NCBI GenBank assembly: GCA_021780935.1
Contig: JAJXXT010000094.1
Span: 1 to 11,567 of the forward strand
DNA from: Pseudomonadota bacterium
GTDB lineage: Bacteria > Pseudomonadota > Alphaproteobacteria > Acetobacterales > Acetobacteraceae
Direction of reading: 5' to 3'
DNA length: 11,567 bases
The notes beneath the pieces are model-generated. The model was not told the DNA's origin. It worked only from the letters and a program-made list of their open reading frames with translations, and made no database searches. Below, piece by piece: positions 6,947 through 11,567 of the stretch (position 1 is the first letter of the stretch; the number at the start of each line of letters is the position of its first letter). Made by a program: the position numbers and the translations under genes.

Positions 6947-7049
6947 CTAAGTTTCCGGGAGCAAGAAATCCGGCCCGATGATTGCGTCCCGATGATCGCA
7001 TCTGGGTGATTGCATCTGGATGATCGCGACTGGTCGGATCCGGCTCCAG
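6947..7049. repeat. Palindromic intergenic repeat (copy A) with expanded loop
   Basis: The left arm 6947-6975 shares 24 of 26 bases (6947-6972) with the reverse complement of 10987-11012. The right arm 7030-7049 (CTGGTCGGATCCGGCTCCAG) matches the corresponding arm of that other copy at 15 of 20 bases. The arms still pair in blocks: GGAGC with GCTCC, ATCCG with CGGAT. In the copy at 10952-11019 the loop is about 10 bases; here it is filled by four 14-bp repeats. Probably a member of the CTAGAGCA-type palindromic repeats common in alphaproteobacterial intergenic DNA (family placement from memory). Confidence 0.7.
6977..7032. repeat. Four tandem copies of a 14-bp unit
   Basis: The units are GATGATTGCGTCCC, GATGATCGCATCTG, GGTGATTGCATCTG and GATGATCGCGACTG, exactly contiguous. 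They resemble the loop segment of the palindrome at 10952-11019 when read on the minus strand (GGTGATTCTATCTGG), so they most likely arose by local duplication within the element. They do not form a CRISPR array, as there are no spacers. Confidence 0.8.
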
Positions 7050-7073
7050 CCCGGCGGGCCGCGCGCCGCCCGG

Positions 7074-8393
7074 CTAGCTGCGGACGTAATGCAGCCGGGT
7101 GAAGCGGCGGCGGAACGCGCCGACGTCGCGCGCGACATCCTCCGGCGCGCGATTGCCCTCCAGCGCCTCGGCGATATAGCCGGCCAGTTCCTTCATGTGC
7201 CCGGCGTTCATGCCGAAACGCACGATCTCCGGCGTGCCCAGCCTGAGCCCGTTGGTGTCGCCCTCCACCGGCGCGATCGGCAGGCCGATGCCGCAGGTGA
7301 GCACGCCGGCGCGGCGCAACAGCTTCGCCGCCTTCTGCCCGCCGCCATAGCGCGCCGCCTCGATGGCGAATTGGTGCGAGGTGGTGATGCCCCGCCCGCT
7401 CGCGTGCACCGGCACGCCGCGCATCGCCAGCTCCTCGGCCAGGGCCTTCGCGGTCACCGCCATCGCGGCGGCGTATTCGCGGCCGAATTCCTTCCAGTCG
7501 AGCAGCGACATCGCCAGCGCCGCGGTCTTGGCGGCGTCGAAATTGGCCGTCATGCCGGGAAAGGCGATGGCGTCGAGGCGCCGTGCCAGCTCGGCGTCGT
7601 TGGTCAGCACCAGGCCCGCGGCCGGGCCACCGAGGCTCTTGTACGTGCTCATCGTCATCACGTGCGCGCCCTCGGCCAGCGGCTGCTGCCATGCCTGGCC
7701 CGCGATCATGCCGGACATGTGCGCGGCGTCGAACAGCACATAGGCGCCGACCTCGTCGGCGATGGCGCGGATGGCGCGGAGCGGGTGGGCAAAGAGGTTG
7801 AGGCTGCCGCCGATGGTGATCAGCTTCGGGCGCACCGCCAGCGCCTGCTCGCGCAGCGCCTCGATATCGACGGTATAGCCGCCGGCATCGATCGGGGCCG
7901 GGTGCGTCACCACGCCATAGAGCCCCGCCGCTCCTGCCGCGTGGTGCGTCACGTGCCCGCCGATCGCCGGCGGTGGCGCGATGATGCTGTCGCCCGGCTT
8001 CGCCGTCGCCATGAACACGTAGAGATTGGCAAGGCCGCCGGACGGCACGCGAAATTCGACGAAGCGCGCGCCGAACACCTCCGCGGCAAGTTCGGCGGCC
8101 ATGACCTCGATCCGCTCGACCGCCTCGAGCCCCATCTCGTATTTGTCGCCGGGATAGCCGAGCGAGGCGCGCGAGCCGAGCCCGGCGCCGAGCAGTGCCT
8201 CGGCCTTGGGGTTCATCACGTTGCCGGCAGGGTTGAGGTTGACGCAGTCGCGCTCGTGGATGCTGCGGTTCTCGGCGACCAGCGACAGCAGCCGCCGCTC
8301 GTTGGCCTCGGCGTCGCCAGCCGCGACCTCGGCGGCAATCTCCTGGACATAGCGCTCGCAGGCCTCGGGCACCCAGGCGCGGCGTTCGAGCAT
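7074..8393 (-). CDS. Serine hydroxymethyltransferase-family PLP enzyme, non-canonical
   Basis: 439 aa, starting MLERRAWVPEACERYVQEIA. Fold type I PLP enzyme of the GlyA/SHMT family: LVAENRS (39-44, Glu equivalent retained), LGYPGDKYEMG (78-88), PSGGLANLYVFMA (117-129), GGHVTHHAAG (145-154), FDAAHMSGMIAG (221-232), the Schiff-base Lys252 in MSTYKSLGGPAAG, and NGLRLGTPEIVRFGM near the C-terminus. Canonical SHMT, as I know the motif, has PHSGAQAN and TTTTHKTLRGPRGG. Here the His before the lysine is Tyr and the arginine-rich loop after it is Gly/Ala-rich. Family knowledge: SHMT moves a one-carbon unit between serine and tetrahydrofolate, and relatives act on alpha-methylserine or cleave beta-hydroxy amino acids as aldolases. 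Inference: a paralogue with altered substrate or folate use. A GAGGA ribosome-binding site sits 9 bases before ATG, and it follows the ATPase by 38 bases. Confidence 0.88.
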   Translation of the reverse strand: MLERRAWVPEACERYVQEIAAEVAAGDAEANERRLLSLVAENRSIHERDCVNLNPAGNVMNPKAEALLGAGLGSRASLGYPGDKYEMGLEAVERIEVMAAELAAEVFGARFVEFRVPSGGLANLYVFMATAKPGDSIIAPPPAIGGHVTHHAAGAAGLYGVVTHPAPIDAGGYTVDIEALREQALAVRPKLITIGGSLNLFAHPLRAIRAIADEVGAYVLFDAAHMSGMIAGQAWQQPLAEGAHVMTMSTYKSLGGPAAGLVLTNDAELARRLDAIAFPGMTANFDAAKTAALAMSLLDWKEFGREYAAAMAVTAKALAEELAMRGVPVHASGRGITTSHQFAIEAARYGGGQKAAKLLRRAGVLTCGIGLPIAPVEGDTNGLRLGTPEIVRFGMNAGHMKELAGYIAEALEGNRAPEDVARDVGAFRRRFTRLHYVRS

Positions 8394-8431
8394 CGGCAGG
8401 TTTCCTCGTTGCTGCGTTGCGGCGCCAACCG

Positions 8432-10843
8432 TTACGCGAACGCGATCCGACTGAACAGCCACAATTTCACCCGGTCCAGCACCAGCAGATACGCCGCGAC
8501 GACGCCGAGCAGCGCCAGCAGCAGCGGCAGCGCGACCGGTGCCATCAGCACGCCGGTGCTGGCCATCGTCACCACCACCAGGAGGTCGGCGGCCGAACTC
8601 GCCACCAGCCAGCGGCTCGGCGCCGAGCGCCAGAACGGGCCGCGCTCGCGCACGAGATAGACATTGCCCTGCCCGGTCGCGACCAGCATCACGAAGACCA
8701 CGGTCTGCAACTGCGCCAGCGGCAGCCCGAGCCAGTCCCGCCCGGCGAAGAAGACAGTGAAGGACAGTACCAGCACGCCGGCGGCGAGCGCCCCGCCGGT
8801 CGTCATCAGCCCGCGCACGTCCCAGCGGTCCGGCTGCGGCGAGGGCACGACGTGGTCGGTGGCGATCGTCATGGTGACGAAATCATTGGTGAACAGCAAC
8901 AGCACGATCAGCAGCGGGGTGATCACGAACTGCCCGGTGAGCATGACGCCGAGCGACAGGAAAACTGCGATTTCCAGCGTCTTCATGATCTTGTTGATGG
9001 TGTAAGTGAGCATGCGCTGGTAGATCGCCCGGCTGATCCGCACCGCCGCCAGCGCATCGACGAGCCCGGGCGAGGTGAGCACGATGCTGGCCGCCGCACG
9101 CGCGACGTCGGTCGCGCTCGCGACCGCGATTCCCACCTCCGCCTGGCGCAGCGCCGGCGCGTCGTTCACCCCGTCGCCGGTCATGCCGACCACGTGGCCC
9201 GCCGCCTGCAGCCGGCGCACCAGCGCGATCTTGTGCTCGGGCAGGACGCGCGCGAACACGCCCAGGCGCAGCGGATCGCCCGCTCCCTCCAGCTCCGCCG
9301 CGTCGCCGGTGCCGCCCTCGATGCCGACCCGCCGGGCGATGGCGGCGGCGGTCGGCAGCGCGTCGCCGGTCGCCATCACCACGCGCACGCCCAGCGCGCG
9401 CAGCCCGGCGACCAGGGCTGCGGAATCGGCCCGCGGCGGATCCTCGAGCGCCAGCAGGCCGAGGAAGCGCATCCGCCCCTTGGCCGGCCCGGCGGCGACC
9501 GCCAGCACCCGCGCGCCCGTCGCCGCCAGTTCCTGCTCCGCCGCCGCGAAGGCAGGCGGTGCCTCGCAGAGGGCGGCAACGGCCTCCGCGGCGCCCTTGG
9601 CGGCGAGCACCTCGGCGCCGTCCTGGGTAAACCGGCCGAGCGAGTAGCGCCGCGCCGGATCGAACGGCTCGAAGCCGATCCGTTGCGAAGCCGTGACGTT
9701 TTCGTCCCCGGCTGCGGTTCCGGCGCCGGCAAGAATCGCGAGGTCGATCGGGTCCTGCGTCGCCGCGTCGCAGGCCATGGCGCCGCGCTCCAGCAGCTCG
9801 GCCTCGCTGGTGCCGCCGAGCGGCCGGGTCGCGGCCAGGCGCAGCCGGTTCTCGGTCAGCGTGCCGGTCTTGTCGGTGCAGAGAACGTCCATACCCGCGG
9901 CCTCCTCGATCGCCTGCAGCCGCGCCGTCAGCACGCCCTCGCGCGCCAGCTCCGCCGCGCCGAGCGCCGTCGCCAGCGTGAAGGTCGCGGGCAGCGCCGC
10001 GGGCACCGAGGCCACGAGCAGGATCAGCGCGAACGGCAGCACATCGCGCAGTGGCAGGTTGGCCCAGGCGGCGTAGAGCAGCAGCAGCGCGATCAGCACG
10101 CCATCCACGGCGGCGAGGATGCGCACGATGCCGAGGATCGTCGCCTGCAGATGGCTCTTCGCGTGCGCCGTGCGCACCAGCTCCGCGGTGCGGCCGAAGA
10201 AGGTGGAGCCGCCGGTCGCGGTGACCACGCCGGTCGCCTCGCCGCGGCGCACGATGGCGGCGGCATAGGCGCGGGCACCGGGGCCGGCCTCGACCGGCAC
10301 GGATTCGCCGGTCAGCGCCGACTGGTCGAGCAGCACGTTGCCCTCGCCGATGGCGATGTCGGCCGGCGCGAGGTCGCCCATGCGCAGGTGCACGAGATCG
10401 CCGGGAACCAGTTCCGATGCCGGAACGGTCCGCCAGGCGCCATCGCGGCGGACCCGCGCCATCGCCACCAGCCGCCGGCGCAGCAGGTCGAGCGCCCGGC
10501 TCGCGCGCCCTTCCTCGATGAAGCCGATGGCGGCATTGACCGCCAGCAGCACGAAGACGATCGCCGCTTCGCCGGGCTTGCCGAGCAGGAGCTGCAGCAG
10601 CGCCGCCGCCTCCAGCATCCAGGCGATCGGCCCCCAGAATTTGCGCGCGAACCGCAGCAGCTCGCTCGGCCGCTGCTCCGGTATCGTGTTGGGGCCGAAA
10701 CGCTCGCGGCGGCGCGCGGCCTCGGCCTCGGAAAGTCCCTGCCCGCCCCCCGGCAAGGAGGCATCCGCGCCAGCCGCCGCATCCGCAGCCGGCCCCGTTT
10801 CGTGCTTATCCGGAATGATAGCATTATGCAATGAGTTCGCCAT
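8432..10843 (-). CDS. Plasma-membrane proton-efflux P-type ATPase (P3A)
   Basis: 803 aa, starting MANSLHNAIIPDKHETGPAA. All P-type ATPase cores are present. The actuator motif TGES is at 178-181, the M4 proline region VPAALPAT at 280-287, and phosphorylated Asp324 lies in DKTGTLTEN. The nucleotide-binding KGAAE (416-420, usually KGAPE) follows, then ATGD (491-494) and TGDGVNDAP (555-563). About ten membrane segments are visible: two near 69-110, two at 237-297, and six from about 614 to 792. The P3A assignment rests on the PxxLP-type M4 and on M6 reading FTNDFVTMTIATDHV. Its Asp654 matches the essential proton-carrying Asp of plant and fungal H+-ATPases, and VVPSPQPDRW follows as in that family. 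It would pump protons out at ATP cost. The long C-terminal autoinhibitory domain of plant pumps is absent, as usual in bacteria. GGGAG lies 5 bases before ATG. Probably co-transcribed with the SHMT-like gene. Confidence 0.95.
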   Translation of the reverse strand: MANSLHNAIIPDKHETGPAADAAAGADASLPGGGQGLSEAEAARRRERFGPNTIPEQRPSELLRFARKFWGPIAWMLEAAALLQLLLGKPGEAAIVFVLLAVNAAIGFIEEGRASRALDLLRRRLVAMARVRRDGAWRTVPASELVPGDLVHLRMGDLAPADIAIGEGNVLLDQSALTGESVPVEAGPGARAYAAAIVRRGEATGVVTATGGSTFFGRTAELVRTAHAKSHLQATILGIVRILAAVDGVLIALLLLYAAWANLPLRDVLPFALILLVASVPAALPATFTLATALGAAELAREGVLTARLQAIEEAAGMDVLCTDKTGTLTENRLRLAATRPLGGTSEAELLERGAMACDAATQDPIDLAILAGAGTAAGDENVTASQRIGFEPFDPARRYSLGRFTQDGAEVLAAKGAAEAVAALCEAPPAFAAAEQELAATGARVLAVAAGPAKGRMRFLGLLALEDPPRADSAALVAGLRALGVRVVMATGDALPTAAAIARRVGIEGGTGDAAELEGAGDPLRLGVFARVLPEHKIALVRRLQAAGHVVGMTGDGVNDAPALRQAEVGIAVASATDVARAAASIVLTSPGLVDALAAVRISRAIYQRMLTYTINKIMKTLEIAVFLSLGVMLTGQFVITPLLIVLLLFTNDFVTMTIATDHVVPSPQPDRWDVRGLMTTGGALAAGVLVLSFTVFFAGRDWLGLPLAQLQTVVFVMLVATGQGNVYLVRERGPFWRSAPSRWLVASSAADLLVVVTMASTGVLMAPVALPLLLALLGVVAAYLLVLDRVKLWLFSRIAFA

Positions 10844-10951
10844 GCCTTCTCCCGCCAGGCCCCGCGGCGAGCGGCCGCGGCGCCACGAAGCACCCAGCCT
10901 AACAACATCCCCGCGCGCACAAAAGATGACACCGCCGGGCGCAGAAAACCG
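10844..10951. other. Leader/promoter region of the H+-ATPase gene
   Basis: This region should contain the ATPase promoter, read on the minus strand. The GGGAG site at 10853-10849 is clear. A TTGTGC followed 15 bases later by TAGGCT is a weak promoter-like pair that I would not rely on. A perfect GC hairpin is annotated separately. No coding signal is seen. Confidence 0.4.
10862..10880 (-). promoter_or_regulatory. GC-rich hairpin in the ATPase 5' leader
   Basis: Arms 10862-10868 (CCGCGGC) and 10874-10880 (GCCGCGG) are perfectly complementary over 7 bases with a 5-base loop. On the transcript it lies about 18 bases before the start codon, just upstream of the ribosome-binding site, which it leaves free. 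It could affect mRNA stability or initiation. In DNA this GC-rich it may also be chance. Confidence 0.35.
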
Positions 10952-11019
10952 CTAGAGCAATATCCGGCCAGATAGAATCACCTGGTCGGATTTCTTGCTC
11001 TGGGAAACTTAGATTCTAG
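10952..11019. repeat. Palindromic intergenic repeat (copy B)
   Basis: The left arm 10952-10971 (CTAGAGCAATATCCGGCCAG) pairs with the right arm 10982-11003 (read back as CCAGAGCAAGAAATCCGACC then AG) around a 10-base loop at 10972-10981. The pairing has a few mismatches and a two-base bulge. The tail 11004-11019 extends the match to copy A: 10987-11012 reversed equals 6947-6972 at 24 of 26 bases. Belongs to the CTAGAGCA-type palindromes. Confidence 0.75.
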
Positions 11020-11080
11020 AGCAGCTTATCTCCGGTCTAGCCAGACCGGACAGGTTCACGCGGACCGGAGGTTGCTCTGG
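11016..11080. repeat. Second palindromic repeat (copy C), abutting copy B
   Basis: The outer arms CTAGAGCAGC (from 11016) and GGTTGCTCTGG (to 11080) are complementary apart from small mismatches, and both carry CTCCGGTC next to the core. Inside, 11031-11038 (TCCGGTCT) and 11043-11050 (AGACCGGA) form a perfect 8-bp hairpin with a 4-base loop. A related but different sequence type from copies A and B, sharing the CTAGAGCA outer end; copies B and C overlap by the shared CTAG. Confidence 0.7.
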
Positions 11081-11112
11081 ATGAACATCACGACATCTGC
11101 CGTAGACCGCCG

Positions 11113-11244
11113 ATGCGACGCACGATGATCGAGATCATGGTCGCGGGCATGGTGTTCGCCGCGTCGCTCGGCGGCGCCCTTGCCCACCAGGCGAGCCCTG
11201 GCCATCGGGTCGCGCCGCCCGCGACGCTGACCGCGACGGTCTGA
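11113..11244 (+). CDS. Possible tiny secreted or membrane peptide, unrecognised
   Basis: 43 codons starting MRRTMIEIMVAGMVFAASLG. The shape is that of a signal peptide: basic start, hydrophobic core IMVAGMVFAASLGG, small residues GALA before HQ as a plausible cleavage site, leaving about 20 residues ending ATLTATV. No ribosome-binding site precedes ATG 11113. An alternative ATG at 11125 (39 aa) overlaps, as ATGA, the stop of a 15-codon frame starting at 11081, which has GGAGG 9 bases upstream, so translation could be coupled. The GGAGG lies inside repeat copy C. No family recognised; it may be a chance frame in non-coding DNA. Confidence 0.25.
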   Translation: MRRTMIEIMVAGMVFAASLGGALAHQASPGHRVAPPATLTATV

Positions 11245-11458
11245 GCCTCACCGCCACGGATCGTGCCGAACGGCGCCCCCGAGCGCCGCGCCGCCTCACC
11301 CGCCGTGCCGCCTCACCCGCCGTGCCGCCGCGATCATCGTCAGTCCGGTGATCCGCGGCGGTTTCGTCGGCCGCCTCGCCGGCGCCGTGCCCCGGTTACG
11401 GCCAGGCGCCGCGCGGCGCTCGCCAGCGTCACGCCGCCCCATCCTGCTCCATGGAACA
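11245..11458. other. Non-coding stretch between small ORF and tRNA-Pro
   Basis: No supported gene. It contains a perfect 17-bp tandem duplication (separate entry) and GC-rich text. Plus-strand frames that run from here through the tRNA are artefacts of the antisense tRNA sequence. Confidence 0.5.
11290..11323. repeat. 17-bp perfect tandem duplication
   Basis: The unit GCCGCCTCACCCGCCGT occurs twice, at 11290-11306 and 11307-11323, with the start of a third partial copy (GCCGCCG) after it. The unit length is not a multiple of three, which argues against coding here. Confidence 0.8.
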
Positions 11459-11535
11459 TGGTCGGAGCGGCGGGATTTGAACCCACGACCCCCAGTCCCC
11501 CAGACTGATGCGCTACCAGGCTGCGCTACGCTCCG
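11459..11535 (-). tRNA. tRNA-Pro(GGG) with encoded CCA
   Basis: The minus strand gives a full 77-base cloverleaf. Acceptor CGGAGCG pairs perfectly with CGCTCCG, with discriminator A and then CCA encoded at 11461-11459. The D arm is GCGCAGCCTGGTAGCGC. The anticodon stem TCAGT/ACTGG encloses the loop CTGGGGG, giving anticodon GGG. The T arm is GTGGG-TTCAAAT-CCCGC. It decodes proline CCC (and CCU by wobble). Its upstream promoter would lie in 11536-11567 and beyond, and no clear promoter elements are visible in that short piece. Confidence 0.96.
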
Positions 11536-11567
11536 ACAGAGCGCGGTCTAGCCCGCGCGCCTTGTCG

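Larger units (their letters stand above)
6898..7073. other. Convergent intergenic region between metallohydrolase and SHMT-like gene
   Basis: Both flanking genes end here. The region contains a degenerate palindromic repeat with an expanded loop (annotated separately). Near the SHMT-like stop there is an imperfect GC hairpin, 7048-7057 pairing with 7066-7075 with one mismatch, that could act in transcription termination although no T-run follows it. Short partial reading frames here show no family resemblance. Confidence 0.5.

Noticed and set aside
6977..7032. CRISPR array
   Set aside because: The 14-bp units are directly contiguous without spacers and there are no cas genes.
7048..7075. Rho-independent terminator of the SHMT-like gene
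   Set aside because: The hairpin overlaps the stop codon, has a mismatch and lacks a T-run; kept only as a possibility within the intergenic entry.
12..10834. Very long plus-strand open frames over the operon and over the ATPase (for example 2729-4510 and 8417-10834)
   Set aside because: They are Arg/Gly/Ala/His-rich shadows opposite well-supported genes, with no family motifs; long antisense frames are expected at this GC content.
6947..11012. Composite transposon bounded by inverted repeats
   Set aside because: No transposase gene and no target-site duplication seen; the ends are internal parts of palindromic intergenic repeats.
11263..11551. Plus-strand frames ending AGFEPTTPSPPD and RRDLNPRPPVPQ
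   Set aside because: These are the well-known false peptides produced by translating the antisense strand of a tRNA gene, here tRNA-Pro.

Overview
The window is very GC-rich, with densely packed genes, strong G/C third-position bias, purine-rich ribosome-binding sites and CTAGAGCA-type palindromic intergenic repeats. This suits an alphaproteobacterium, possibly of the Acetobacteraceae/Rhodospirillales type. That placement is inferred from composition and repeat style, not from a marker gene.

Positions 1-5670 (minus strand) hold one tightly packed run of six genes. In transcription order they are: a class III (glutamate-1-semialdehyde-type) aminotransferase, an amidase-signature hydrolase, a short TrmO/TsaA-family protein, a Gfo/Idh/MocA oxidoreductase, a MetX-like alpha/beta-hydrolase, and the N-terminal part of a thiolase-like protein that runs off the left edge. 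Three of the five junctions are 4-base ATGA/GTGA stop-start overlaps and the other two gaps are 22 and 42 bases, so this is almost certainly one operon. Facing away from it across a 99-bp divergent gap is a plus-strand amidohydrolase/deacetylase-family metallohydrolase (5770-6897). Together they look like a catabolic or modification pathway for an amide- or amine-bearing small molecule that ends in an acyl-CoA thiolysis or condensation step. The substrate cannot be read from the sequence.

Positions 6898-7073 are a convergent intergenic region. It holds a degenerate palindromic repeat whose loop appears expanded into four copies of a 14-bp unit. Next, on the minus strand, come a non-canonical serine hydroxymethyltransferase-family enzyme (7074-8393) and, upstream of it, a complete P3A-type plasma-membrane H+-ATPase (8432-10843). 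They are 38 bases apart and probably co-transcribed.

Positions 10844-11458 contain no convincing large gene. They hold a GC hairpin in the ATPase leader, two back-to-back palindromic repeat elements (one sharing a 24/26-bp match, inverted, with the repeat at 6947), a possible tiny secreted peptide, and a 17-bp tandem duplication. The window ends with a complete minus-strand tRNA-Pro(GGG) with encoded CCA.

No transcriptional regulator, transporter for the operon's substrate, transposase, integrase or CRISPR array is visible. The most interesting items are the unassigned six-gene operon with its divergent metallohydrolase, the TrmO-like protein inside it, the altered SHMT, and the repeat with the amplified loop.
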